Below, piece by piece: positions 38,201-50,900 of a DNA stretch of 64,000 bases. The translations under genes and the position numbers were made by a program. The stretch lies in NCBI RefSeq assembly GCF_964199755.1, contig NC_133910.1, forward strand, positions 9,233,711-9,297,710. The letters are read 5' to 3'. Each line of letters opens with the position of its first letter. The stretch's first letter is position 1. Under the pieces are notes generated by a model, which had not been told where the DNA came from, made no database searches, and saw only the letters and a program-made list of their open reading frames with translations. The stretch comes from Larus michahellis (taxonomy: Eukaryota; Chordata; Aves; Charadriiformes; Laridae).

Positions 38201-38356
38201 TCAAAGCAAAGTGTAACTTACAAAGTCATCTCCGGAGTCTGCTCCCACGGAGGTAACCGACTCCTTGCTGCCAGACCTGGGTATCCTGGCAGCTCCCCCC
38301 GGCCTGGGAGCAATCGCTGCCTCTTCTGCTATCTTCTTCTTCAATTTTGCAAACAT
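23212..38356 (-). CDS. GOLGA1: Golgin subfamily A member 1 (golgin-97)
   Basis: A trans-Golgi coiled-coil tether. Its C-terminal GRIP domain binds Arl1 and its N-terminus captures endosome-derived vesicles. 22 coding exons, in transcript order: 38356-38222, 36693-36603, 35210-35136, 34643-34546, 34024-33992, 33247-33119, 32825-32656, 32256-32144, 32021-31926, 31717-31592, 30449-30354, 29922-29827, 29588-29436, 29227-29132, 28419-28330, 27086-26984, 26760-26603, 26159-25998, 25470-25411, 25059-24889, 23881-23795, 23292-23212. The start is [12 protein letters not shown], the vesicle-binding N-terminus. A long heptad-rich rod follows, then the GRIP domain with [14 protein letters not shown] and a tail [13 protein letters not shown]. 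Exon 8 carries one base too many in an A-run, which breaks the frame as given. Without it the product is about 805 residues (human 767). Exon 9 (32 codons) is not in the human protein I remember. Confidence 0.96.
30646..30681 (+). repeat. 18-bp tandem duplication in a GOLGA1 intron
   Basis: The 18-mer 'atgacatcgttaattaag' at 30646-30663 is repeated at 30664-30681 with one change. It lies in the intron between exons 10 and 11. Simple local duplication. Confidence 0.9.
35270..35309 (+). repeat. A-rich simple repeat in a GOLGA1 intron
   Basis: A run of A broken by single G, just upstream (in transcript terms) of GOLGA1 exon 3. On the minus strand it is a T-rich tract about 60 bases before the acceptor at 35212-35211 and may serve as an extended polypyrimidine region. 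Confidence 0.85.
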
Positions 38357-38639
38357 TTTACTGCTCTGTAGCACTGGAATAGCCAGGTACTTTGAAAAGC
38401 CACTACCTCCAATATGGTTAATGTAGTGACACTCTGTTTAAAGCTTCCAGATGTTGAGATTTAATTTTGTGCCTCATCCACTCAGTTTTATTGCATTTCT
38501 AGCTCCATTAGAGCCTCCATAGCCTAACGGTACCTGCAAATTAAATAGATACAGTTTCCACACTAAGAATTTCTACCCATATTAAACACTTAAAGATAAC
38601 TAAATACCTTTTAGTGTCACAGCTGTTATAAAACGCTGA

Positions 38640-39250
38640 GAAAAAACTCACCGCGAGCAGAACCCTTTAAAAAAACCAAACCCGACCCACGGCAGCGCTG
38701 GGTGGCACGGCTGGCCCCGCCGGCCCGGATGCGCTGCGGGAGCGGCTCTCCGCAGCCCGGTCCCCCCGCGACGGCGACAGAAGCTCGGGGCCGGCCCGTC
38801 GGTCTCCGCCAGGCCAGCCGGCCGGCCGGCTGGCGGCTGCTGCTGCTGCTGCTGCCGCCCCGCCCTGCGGCAGCCGCGGCGCCGCCACCCCCCGGCTTCC
38901 CCGCGGCCCCCCGGCCCCGCGGCTCCCCCTCACCGCCCATATCCTGGCCCAGCCCCGCCGCCACCGCCGGGGCCCCCGCTTCCCCTGGCGCCGCTGACCC
39001 GGAAGCGCCGCGCGGGCCGGAAGCGGCGCGAGGCGGTGCGCAGGCGCGGTGGGGCGGGCCCAGGCCCCGGCCCCCCTCGTCCCCGCCCGCGGCGGCCCAG
39101 GCGCCTCCTCACGGGCGGTTGCCGCAGTTAATTGGCGATAAACTCCTCCGGGGGCCGGGCAGGTCTGACGGCAGCCGGGAACAGCGGTGAAGGAGGGCAG
39201 GGCCCCGCGGACACGGAGCGGCCCCCGGCGCGAACAGCCAAAGCGGAGCG
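38640..39250 (-). promoter_or_regulatory. GOLGA1: CpG island promoter of GOLGA1
   Basis: A strongly GC- and CpG-rich block 300-900 bases upstream of the GOLGA1 start codon. The start codon lies in an exon whose upstream side has an acceptor-like 'gctacag' near 38370 on the minus strand. A non-coding first exon inside this island is therefore likely, as in mammals. No TATA box seen. The long open frames here are by-products of GC content. Confidence 0.7.
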
Positions 39251-39547
39251 ATGTGGGGCGGGGGGCGGCGCACGGAAATCTGCACGAAATTCAGTGAAAA
39301 AGGCTCAAAACGTGGTGACGGCAGCAGTGAGCAGGCCTTGCGGTTCGGTTTTATTACCAATACAAACCGAGGCGTTCGCTTCGGAAAGGCAGTAACAGCA
39401 GTTCTGGCTTTTCCCCGAGGCGCCCGGCAGAAATACAAACATACAGCTTTCCTCCACAGACACCAAACAACGGCAGAACAGTTCGGTATTACATTGCTTT
39501 GGCGATTTACAGATCCCTTGCAAAGAGAGTACTTGCTCCAAAAAAAG

Positions 39548-39553
39548 TTTATT
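39548..39553 (-). terminator. SCAI: Candidate distal poly(A) signal of SCAI
   Basis: AATAAA on the minus strand just before the GOLGA1 CpG island. It is one of the last hexamers that could end a long SCAI transcript. Closer candidates are at 44445-44450 and 44764-44769. Confidence 0.3.
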
Positions 39554-42500
39554 CATATATCTATATATATTTTAAGTAAAATATCTGTTTTTACCAAAAT
39601 ACAATATACAGACGCATGGCTGTAAAGTAACTTCAAACCAATTCACTATAAAATTACTTTTGGTAATAAATACTCTGCTTCTCAGAGAGGGGAAACGCTC
39701 CTTCTGCCTCGGCCGAGGGGCTGACAGGGGCAGTGCTCCCCCCACTCCCACCTGCGTCCCCTCGGCCTCACTGCGCCTCGGCCGGGGCAGGAGCAACTTG
39801 TGCTTTTCAGCCTGCACCAGGCAAAATCCTGCCCCCAACAAGTCACTTACAACTGAGAAGTGGTAACAAACACGTGCCGAAAGAAATCTGCAAAGTCAAG
39901 GGGGCAGATACTCACAACAGACTTTTATTCTTGAAGGAAGAGCTGCTGCCGCTTGCTCTGGTACCACCTGCGCTGCTCAGGGCCAGCGAGCTGCGCCGAG
40001 GTCTGCTCTCCACGCCAACGAAACCCGGGTCTTTAAGAGCAAAACATCTATGCGTGCATCGGGGCAGCTGGCACGTCAATAAGTCAATAGGAATGCAGAG
40101 ACACTCCTTAATCCTCCAAAAGATCTGTCAGATTCAGAAATCTCAAACTAAATCTCCTCTGTCTTAGCAGAGTAATGGTTTGGAGGGGAAAAAAAAGAAA
40201 GCATGGCTTACTTTTTAAGGCAGATACGTGTGCCTGATGTGTTCCTCCCCTCCTCTATTTGTGGATATTCAGATCTTCAAAGCACTTGCAATACATCTGG
40301 TCACAGAAACAGTATTGCTCTAAAAGTCAAAGATACTAAAAATGTAAGAGAGCCACCTCAGGAATGTACAATCTCTCTGCTGCGGAGATTTGTGCCCTGT
40401 GCTCTGCGCCAGTATCCCTCCCACGGAGGCTGACCGCAGCGAGTCTAATGTCACCGAGTTGCACAGAGCAGCTTTCAGCTCTGTGTATTAGATTTTCTCC
40501 CTCGTTCGTAAGATTACTCTTGCTGTTACTGCCTGCGGAGCTCCCTCGGTCCCGGCAGCAGCAGCCACCACAGATCAGCTACCGACACTGAGCAGCCGCT
40601 TCACAGGGAACGGGCAGGACTAAACGAGGGCTCTGCCACTGCTACCACTGGTGACCTGGAGTCAGAACAGCTACTGAAGAATCTAACATAGATAAAGCTT
40701 TTACAAAAGAAGCCTCAAGACAAAAAAGTTGTTCAGACGGATTCCAAGCATCTTAGCTCTCAGGAAAAAGCAGACTTAAGCACAGCATGGAGTTACAGCA
40801 CAAGGAAGGCGGTGGGGCAGGGGAGGTGCTTTACAACAGCATGCCAGGGATGGATCTTGGAGCGGCACTTTCATCCCGTCCTTAGAGGAGAAGCCTGACC
40901 AGAGCTACTGAAGTTGTAGCTTCTGAAGACCATCATTTGAAGCCTAATTTCCTGTCCCCCCCATCTATTTCCTCTCCTTAAAAGATGTCTCTGCACATCT
41001 CCCTGGGGAATAGTCTTGAGGGGCTCAGTAAGTCACAACTGGATGGATGTTTTGATGAACTACCCAAACAAACCATCCTGAAACTTCTCAGGAAAGCACT
41101 CCAGGGAGCAAGTCCAGTTTGCACAGCTCACAGAAGTTGGTGCTCCATCTAGTTCACGCGTGAAGCAAAATGACACATGACATCCCAAAAGTAATTAAAA
41201 CACAGAGGGTTAAAGACTCATAACCCTATTTCCCCCTCTCGCTGTTACTTGGAGAAGTCAAAGGGGCAAAACCGAAAGGCAACAGCAGTAACTCTGGCTA
41301 GATGTCCTAAAGGCAGTTTGAACAGGAGCACAAACAGAGGTCCCTATCGTGGGAGCAGGATTCATTTGAACATAGCATGCGCATAAGTAGGGAGCTAGGC
41401 AGAAGTAGTCCAGGAAGGACACATTCAATCCAGTTCACATTCTCCTCTCTATATATTACACACAGAATTTACCCCTTTAATTCCATATTGCCTGGTGGTG
41501 GCAAGTCTTCACCACTAGCATAAGCAATAAAGATAGGTGGAGAAAGGGAGAGTGAGACAAGAGGGAAGGCATTAGGCCTGAGAAGAAAAGGGTTTGTTCT
41601 CACATAAAAATGGTTCACTCTTTGCTTCGCTTCCACAGTGAGGACTGCTAGATACATAAACCAAAGTTTTCTTCAGTACATACAAGCATACATCGAGAAG
41701 GTACCTACAACCATAGCACACAGCACACAGTAGCACAAGTTTAGAATGACTTAGTAAGTTCAAACAAGACAAGCTTTTACTTGGAGGGGAAAGTATCAAT
41801 ATTTTCATCTTGAATGCAGTTGCTTTGGGAGGGGAGGGAGCTGGCTCAAAATCCAAGACCAGATACTCATCCTGTCTGCAGCTAGAGCAGACAGAGGGTA
41901 TCAGCCTTTTGCTTACGAAGTACAATTCCATACTCCTTCCGACACAACAGGAGTGAAATCTTTATCTTTGAACATCCCTACCAGCAGCGTACCTTCTGAA
42001 CCAAAGATCAGTAGGCAAGAAGAGAATGGGGGACATCAAGAATGAGTTTTTGACTTAGACAGTCATCGCTCCCAAGTTCCACTTCTGAACTGATTTTCAA
42101 GGCCTTACGTTCTCCTCCTACATTCTAGCTTCATCAGGTTTTTTTGTTTTCTAAAAAGTACATTCTCCTCTCCTCTGATTAGATCTACCTTGGTAACAAG
42201 CAAACAGAACGTCTTCTTAGGGCGACAAGGTGCATTAGAAGCCCTCAGATCACAAGCAAGGACTCCTCGCTTCAGCCCAGCTAAACTGAAGACCAGGTCT
42301 GCCAAGGCTTTCCCAGTTAATGAGCAACATCCCACAGAAGTTCACCAGCCCATGCTAATGGAATCATCGTCACTCCTATGCTTGGAAATAACATCCTCTT
42401 TTCCAGATACACAGAACCAAAATGAGAATAGCTTCATCAAAGCAAAAGCTAAAGCAAAACAAAAGCATTTGGTTGGAAGGGAGTGAGCTGGGGAAAACTG

Positions 42501-42892
42501 GATTCCCCTTTTCCATGCAAGTTGAACACTGCTGGAACAGCAGGCAGGGTAACAGACAACCCATGTCTCACTTGCTGCTGCATTAAAGGCTTTCTGTATC
42601 TTTAGCTTCGACATAGAATCCCATGTCTTCATAACTGAGGACCTCCTACCAGAAAGAAAGGCAGATCATCAGCTTCACAGTTAAGAATACAGGAATCTTA
42701 TCACTGTAATACATAGAGGAGTACTCATTCCCCTGGATAACTAAGGCCTCCTGTACCTGAAATCAGTTATGAATTACTTCAGGGTCCAGGTGGAAGTCCT
42801 TGGAAACAGCAAATTACAATGGCAGAAAAGCCATAACCTTTACTACGACTACAGATCTGCAACACGTTATGGAATGCACCCAAAATGGCGTA

Positions 42893-43070
42893 TGTGTGTA
42901 TATATAAATTTTGTATATAGACATTGTACTGTTTCATTCTTTTTAATACATATACAAGTACCTATACATATATACATATTTACAATTTACACAGCCAGTA
43001 GATGTATGCATATTGTACATATACACACAAACGCCTAGAATACACATGCACACACACAAACACACACTCT
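42893..43070 (+). repeat. TA/CA-rich microsatellite cluster
   Basis: Interrupted TA repeats ('gtgtgtatatataaattttg', 'atacatatatacatat') passing into CA repeats ('cacatgcacacacacaaaca'). A likely length-variable marker in the SCAI 3' region. Confidence 0.8.
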
Positions 43071-44444
43071 TTAAAATAAACTCCACATCCCAGGTAACAA
43101 AGTCCTGCCATAGTCCAAAGAAGAGCAGCACCAAGTGGTGGGGGGCTCAATATACCAGCTTCAAGACTGCTTAGAACAAACACTAGCGATTATGGAATTT
43201 TTTACACTTGGGAAATTAAAGAATGGATGGCATAAGCTTCAGCCCAGCTCCAAAGAACCTTTGTGCAAACCTCCCAGCTACACTCCAGCAATTCTCCCTG
43301 TTCCACACCGTGCCCTTCTCAGCTGAACAGGGTCCATCAGTGCTGATCTGCTGCCCTTCGCTATTCCGGCTGGCTGGCTCATACCCTGTACGATGGCATA
43401 GCCAACACACCTACCATAGTACTATGGCAGTCACCAACTTCTGCAATTTTTTCACCAAAAAATAGAGGCATGGCTGGGGTTCAACACAAAAGCACTGATG
43501 AGACTTGTCCTTTCACTACTTTTCTAGCAGCCCATGGAACAGTGAAAAGGGACTTTTCCATTTCATAGTTTAAAATATTTTTGGTTCCTTCTCCTTGTTC
43601 AGACCTTCACTGTCAGGAGTTGCAGGAGGTCCTCCAGCTCCGCAAGGAAGGCAGTACAGCCCAAATGGGTCAGCAAGCGCTTTTCCCTGCAGTCAGACCA
43701 GCCTTCTCCAGCAAAGGCCTTTACAAGGGCCACTGGACTCCCTAACGTACTGAGACTGAGCACTGTAGGCTGAGGAAGCCAAACATAATTGCAGCCCCTT
43801 AGTTTTACTGGGTCAAAGATAGGACTGAGATGCAATGGCGGGCATGCAAAGCATTATCAGGGCTTTACGACAGCACCCACTTTATTCAACCTGTAAGAGG
43901 AGCACCAGCATCTCTCCTGGGGCACAGGGATCCAGCACAGATAGGTCAGATAAATGAGTGATAGGAAGGGCTCGTTTTCAGCACCATATGGGACATTCCT
44001 TCAGCTCCTATCAGGGACTGGTAACACTTGAGAGTGCCACACATTCCATCCACACATGGAAAGGAGGGGTAACACCTGCTGGAAACATAAGAATTTCTGT
44101 CTAGTACCTCAAAATCAAGAATGCCCTCTCCTCCTGGAAAATTGTGGCAGCAATACAAATGGCAAGATGATCCATATTACAGTGAGAGATGGGGGCTAGC
44201 TTTCTTAGTTCTGTCATTTGTTAATCTGCTAACCGTCTGCCCAATCAGGCAGAGTGGAAATTGTGCCCTTGGCCAGCAGTACAAAGTTCATGTATAAAAT
44301 TGCTGTGTCAAATTTATAGGGAGCGTTAAGTATCTTTACAACTTCACTTCAAACCCACTGCTCCAAATGCAAATTAATTGTCCACAGTTTTGTCTACTTA
44401 CTTGCCTAAGACTGAAAAAATATATTTGTTATGAAGGACTCTGT

Positions 44445-44450
44445 TTTATT
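44445..44450 (-). terminator. SCAI: Candidate proximal poly(A) signal of SCAI
   Basis: AATAAA on the minus strand, about 450 bases after the SCAI stop codon. It would give a short 3' UTR isoform. Confidence 0.4.
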
Positions 44451-44902
44451 GCTATTGTTGGTTTGCACTGTGTGGTTCCGTCTTTACCATTTCAAATCCA
44501 GACTCTTTGGGGATAAAATATTGTTTTTCTATTGATTTTTTCCAATTTCTTAAAATTGTATAAAAATAAAGGATTTCCACAAATGTGGGCTAAAGGTAAC
44601 CAATAATACTTCTATGCTTAGGATCAGCTGTTGGAAATGTGGTTGATAGCCACAAGACCACAAATAAACCTCTAGTGATTCTTTAGTTTAACATTTAAAA
44701 GACATGAAAACTTCTGCTTATAAAATTGACCCCATACAGAATGGAACAGCTAAACTAACAGCTGTTTATTATTACTTTTTAAAATAATGGTCCTAAATTT
44801 AAAAATAAAATCAAGTACTTCCTTTTATGATTTTCACATTATAAAACTGCACCATTCAAAATCTGTGGCCAGGGAAACCCCTTTGCAGTAAGACAGTTTC
44901 TT

Positions 44903-47900
44903 TTAATAGTCATCGAGGGTGTTTTCCAGGAAAACATTCCTAACATCCAGTATGGAAGCCAGCTCCAAAATGTGCTTTTGGAGGTGAGGGTTCTCCACCG
45001 TTTCATCTCTTGGCAGCTGAGGATAAGATTCGGGATAATTTCGAGTCTCCTGCTAGATGACAGTGAAAACAAAAAGAATCAGACATTCGTTTATTTTTAT
45101 ACCCTTTACGAAGAAGATTGCAAAAGGCCAATCTCACCTAAGAGGTATCCTGATCTGTTTAGCATGCCACATAAAGAGAAAACGTTCTAGCATTTCCAGT
45201 TTTCTCTTCCCCTTGACTCAGAGATGGTCAGAGTGGCAATGCAAATGCCCATTCATCTAAGACGGTTAATAATATGTTCACAGAAGCCTTGCAAAAACAA
45301 AGAAACCAACAAAAAAAAAGACAAAAAGACTTCACATATACTTACCTACTAGGCTGGAGTTCATTTCTTGAAATTACAGACATGTAAGCATCTCCCCTGG
45401 GAGATTCATCTCATCCTAAAACAAATACCTAAGACACTGGGGCAAATCTATTCCCACTAACAGAAGATCTGCTTCTTTTCCCTGGTACTGAAGCAGCCTG
45501 GGTTGTTCACTTTGGCTTGGAAACCTACTAGGTGGCTGCAGTCAGACAAGGTCAATACTGCACCTCTCTGTGCTTTGACTTCCATTTTTTTCTGTAACGT
45601 TTAGAATGGAGCAGGCAGTTTATATGCCAGTGCTCACATACATACAATGGTGTCGATTCAGAAGCAGACTTCACTGTTGGCCCAGCATTAACCAACAGGG
45701 AGGGACAATACCATCTTCCTGTTTAGCTTATTCATTTACACTTCAAAGACCTTTCAAAATCCATTCACACTAGAATACATTCCAGCAATAACATTCCACT
45801 CCTCCCCATTTCCTCTTATATTCTTGTTCTACACCTTTTTAGTTGTGTAGGAATAATAATCTTGAATTATTAAGAGGAATTTTTCTAGCAGACAAGGCTG
45901 TTCAGAGTGACATAAATGAGTAAGAGTGTGTCTGCTATTTACGTAGAGGAATAAGGCTTCAGCAAGTCAAAGGCTTCATGCCTTTGGAGAGATACAAAGG
46001 CACAGATTCAATACAAGCTGGAGGCATTAGCATGTGAGCATCAGTTATCTTTCTGAAGTCACAGTGCTACGCTCAGACCTAAGACCCTTCCGTCCTGAGG
46101 CAGTGCAGTTCTGTATGCACTGGATTGTCCTTCTCACAAAGGGATGGATATCCCTGCATACCCGGAAAATTTTGTGCATCCTCATAGTAGCCGAACAGAA
46201 GATAAATCTTGTTAGAAGCAAGCGAAGAAATTCATCCCCAAAAAATTGAAGAAAGGACTGATCTGTAAAGAAGGCAAAGAAAACTCAGTTAGAAAGGCTT
46301 AAAGAAAAAAAAGAAAAGAAAAGAGGAAAAAAAAGGAGACTTGGGGGAAACCACTACGAATACTTGTGCATTCCCCTTATTCAATACTCTGTCCCTTGGA
46401 AAGGCTGAGCAAGAAAAAACAGCATCTGCTAAATAGCATGCTAAGGTTCAGTTGTGCATCTTTAGGCACGTACCTATGGATCGGGAGTGGGTCAGCAGCT
46501 GGGCAATATCTCGGTTGATTTTTCTAAGGTAATCTTGACACTTCTCCCACAATCCTCTGCGCATGCTTGATAATCCAGAGACAAATAGGAATGCCATTAA
46601 AGGATTGTTCAGAAAGAGTGTGAAGAGGCTACCCCGCTGAGACTGATCTAAAAAAAAATAATAAATCAATAGACAAAGAGATACATTTGGCACATGAAAC
46701 AGAAAAGCCGTCTCTGCCACAGAATGAAGTCGCTCACCCACTAAATTCTGTAACAGAGGAACTACTCCTTTGTGTTAGTTATATCTTCCCTCCTCTTGTG
46801 GCAGATCTGTTCTCAAGATGATGCAATGACTAGCAATAAGGGCTTACTGGAGATGTGCATTAACACCAAGAGAAAGGAGATTTTTCTCATGAATTGTGGG
46901 AGGCCTATATCTTCACTTTGAGCACATAACTTGAACACAAAAGTCATAACTGAAACAACCGACAGGATTTATAATCAGTATCTCCTGAAGAGAAACATTA
47001 AACATGGGCATTCTCATTCTGTCCAAAAAACCAGGCAGTTGAACCCATACACCCTCCCCCCCAAAGTCCACATAGTTGCCCTTTTATTGGGCATCACAAT
47101 ATCCTAAAGCCCATTTACTCCATGTAGTTCAACATGATACACAGAGGTCCAAGTGTCATCTCAATCAATTGGGAAATCAAAAAGAAAGGTGATGCAAATA
47201 AGATCATGTGCCCAAACAGTAAGGCCACTTCCTCCTCAGCAAGGATTACTGACTTGTTTTGATGCATTTCCTTTTTTTCCAGGCCCCTGGCACGCAGCAC
47301 GTGTGCTGCAATGCCGTACTGATGCAGGGCTCAGTCTCTGCGTGGTGCTCCAGCGCACGGTGTAGCACCCCCTCAGAACTACAGCAAGACTTTCCTGACT
47401 GGCCCATCAACACAATATAAGCGTCCAGTATTTTCTAAAATTAGTTCTATTTTTCTAAGTTTCTGTTTAAACAGGATTCATTATTACAGTACTTATTTCT
47501 ACTTAAGTTTTAGCTAAAGAACAGGAATAGTTTCAAAACAAATGAGAACCTTCCCCTTCTCGCACATTCTCTCATGACGCTTGCCTAACATCACTCTGTG
47601 TGGCTTAAGCTACATCTTTGTACTTGTCCTTGTGATGGATAACAACCTTAACACAGCAAATCCCAATGAGAAAGTCTGGAATGATTTATATTTTATAGTA
47701 GTCACAAGGACTGAAGAACGTAACGTTTCATTGCCTGCTCCTGCTAGAAACACACCTTCTGAGGGCGTACAAAGCCAATGCTTTTTCTTAACTTACCCTC
47801 CAAAATCCAAACAAGATCTGAGAAGATTTTGCTCTACACCTGGCATTTAAAAGCTGATACCTTAACTGACTCTGCTCACTTTCTGGGACTAATAAAGCTA

Positions 47901-50900
47901 CTCAAAGTGCGAATCATCATCATCCCAGCACTGGGCTGGCAATTTTCTGAGTATCCGTGTTTGCCTCCTGGCACTTGTTGAAGCTACCTGTAGAAATACC
48001 ATCGTTAAATTATTTGCCATAAACAGTAACTAAACTACTTCAGGGAACGTTAACCTGATCTAGGGATTACATAGTGACAAACATCTATCTTTTCCTGAAC
48101 AATCGAAGTTATAGTTGTTTGGAATAGATACATGATGCAACTGCAATTTCTTAGGAAATACAATACCACACATACCTTGTAATGCTTTTGGATATGCTGT
48201 TGGAGACAGCAAGCACACCAATGGTTGTCCAAATAAGTTTGTGAAATTCTGTAACAGATAAGAATTTTGAAGTATTGATTGTCATTTTGCTTGCTTTTGA
48301 ATATTCAGCAGGTTAAGGGTACAAACAAAGACTAGTAACAACAGAGAACACGCTAATGCCCGTCACACAGTTCAGAATCGGCAGTAAGGCTGATGACTTA
48401 CTCATACATTACAGCGCAGAAGGACTAAAACCCATTACTTTTTAAAGGAATTATAATTCTCTCACTTCACTGCTACTCATAGCAGACAATAATTTCATGG
48501 AAATATGGCTTTCAATAGTAATACATTACTTGAAAAAATCACGTTTTGCAATAAAAAGGAAAGCCATCGGCTTTCAGGTCAAAATAGATCTAGCATCTTT
48601 CCTCAGTACCAACTGAACTATCCAGTCAAAGTGATTTATTTCCCCTTTTCTTTCTAGCAGGAGGAACTATTTCTGATGAAAAAGAAAAACCCAGTGGAGA
48701 AAAGTTTTAAACTAAGTTTCCCTTAAAGCAAGTATGCCATAACCTTAACATCTGCCGTACTGAACCCTCATTTTACAATACTTGTTTCATGCACCTTCCA
48801 CCAGCACCTTAAATATTGCCAAAGTGTTCTGTTGCAGAAGACTTTCTCCAGAAACCTCAAACGATGCCTTTGTCCAGTTTCACCAACATTTACCTGATAA
48901 TAGCTCTACTATGTATCTATCTGGTAGGTATACTGATTGGCAATAATTATCACCAAGAAAAAAAGTAATTTCATTTACACAACCTCATTAGCTGTCATTT
49001 GTCTCACCAAAACAGCCTGCTTAAAACCAAAGGCTTGCAAAGCCACAGAAACTGGAAGTGATCATGTCTGCATCCTGTCCGAGCACACATTCAAACCACG
49101 CAGCCAGAGCACACGAGTGCAACACGCATTTCTGTGCATTAGAGTCTTAAAATTGGCAGGTTGCGAATGTAAGGTATACATTACCAGAAGTATTTGCTTG
49201 TGTAGAATCATCAAAAAGCTCATTTTTTAATTCCTTCTGGCTTCTGTTTAATTCAAATGGAACTTTTCCTTCTGGGCAGTATATTTCAATTGAATCAATT
49301 TCCCTGAATTAATTTAATCTAAGTCTGCTAACTGCTAAAGACAGTAATCTAGTCTAATCAAAACAAAACATTTCCCATATGTGACAGAGTGCTGACTAGT
49401 CCCTAAAAACCCTTCTATTTCATTAGGAGCCCAAGGGAGATTTATAATGGTAGATACTACGGTTTGGTCTCTAATGAAGAAACAAAGACTATTGCCATGA
49501 AGACAGTAACTGCAGGCCAAGCCAGTAATTAGTAAAACTGTACTACAGACCAATATTTAAAACTCCAGGAGTCATCACCTCAGACATCGCCAGTTTGAAC
49601 CGGATACACACTGGCAGGTTACACGTCCTCAAGTAACGCGTATGCTTAGCGTTTGTGAGCAGATCCCCAGGTTGAATTCTATCTTGTATCACCAGTTAAG
49701 AGACCAAAGCAGACTTTCCACACACTCCGTCGGCAAAAATGACAATGCAATTAAACACTGCCTCAGCTACAAGGCAAAACCAAGGGTCACTGCTGTACCT
49801 CAGGGAAGGCGTTACTCACTGACAGTATCTGAGCTCATTTTGGACTCTGTCCCGGCAGAGGTTAAGTCAGCATAGCTAGAAGTCCTGCAAAGGGGAGAAA
49901 CTACAGGGTTTAACGCAGAATGCGCTCTTTGGACACAGCTGCTCATGCCAGTCGCAACATCTAAACTATAGACGCAGGAGGATCAGACTCGAGCTTCCAG
50001 GTACCTGTCTCAGCTCCTCCCCAGACACCACTGCCTCCCGTAGCCCAGATGAGCACCAGGACTCGCTCCCCACCGCCTCCGCTCCCCATTGCCAGGGAAA
50101 AGGGCTGTGGGCGTACGTGCAACAACAGAACAGGAGCCCAGTACGGCCACGGCTGGGAGTGGAGGAGCACCAGATGCAGCAGGAAAACCTGCCCTGCACG
50201 CTGGGTGTTGGTGGCAGCTCTGGATAAGGAATGCCCTACCTTTCAGTGCATGGACAACTCCAAAAAGGGTGAAATACATTTTTGTTTCAAAATCGACTGT
50301 TTTTTCACTTCAGGATTCAAGTTTTCCAACAGAAGTATTGCTGCTTTTTAAAATGTGTGTCATATACAACTCTTTCCAAAAAAGAACTACCTGTCATCTT
50401 CAAAAGAAGTCACTTCACACGTAAGCTTTACTAAGCTGAACATTTTATACCATATCGCTGACAGAGGCCTTGCATTCTTACTGGCCGGAGTTTTTGGTTT
50501 GTTTTGGTTTTTTTAAGACTTTGCTTTTGACCATAATCTTAGACAACCACAGCTACAAGAAGATATTGATTTAAAAATATTATTTCATCCACATATACGG
50601 TGGTAACCTTCAAAAACACAGCCATCTATATTTAAATGGAAGTGTTAAAAAAAATAAATCATAGCTTTAAGTAGATATGCTTGATTTGCAGTTATCTTCC
50701 ACTTTCAGCTAAATATACAGGGGAGGAAGCTGCTCAAGTGCCGCTGATTTGACAAAGCGGCAAGACCCTTCCTGGGAGGACTTACTTTCGGCCATCACCA
50801 CTTAAGCCCTCCAGAGAGAGGGAGGGGATGGGAATGCATGCAGGAGAGCAGAAATGGGCTGTAGAAGATGTGTGAGCAGTTCCTGTTACTGCCAGTATTG

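Larger units (their letters stand above)
39560..44902 (-). other. SCAI: SCAI 3' UTR or SCAI-GOLGA1 intergenic stretch
   Basis: 5.3 kb without a recognisable gene, between the SCAI stop codon and the GOLGA1 promoter. SCAI has a multi-kilobase 3' UTR in mammals, so much of this is probably transcribed UTR. It contains several minus-strand AATAAA hexamers (44764-44769, 44445-44450, 43881-43886, 39924-39929, 39548-39553) and a microsatellite near 42.9-43.1 kb. No interspersed repeat recognised. Confidence 0.5.

Noticed and set aside
38626-39190. Open frames of 90-160 codons in the GOLGA1 CpG island.
   Set aside because: Low-complexity Pro/Ala/Arg/Gly translations with no family match; best explained by base composition.
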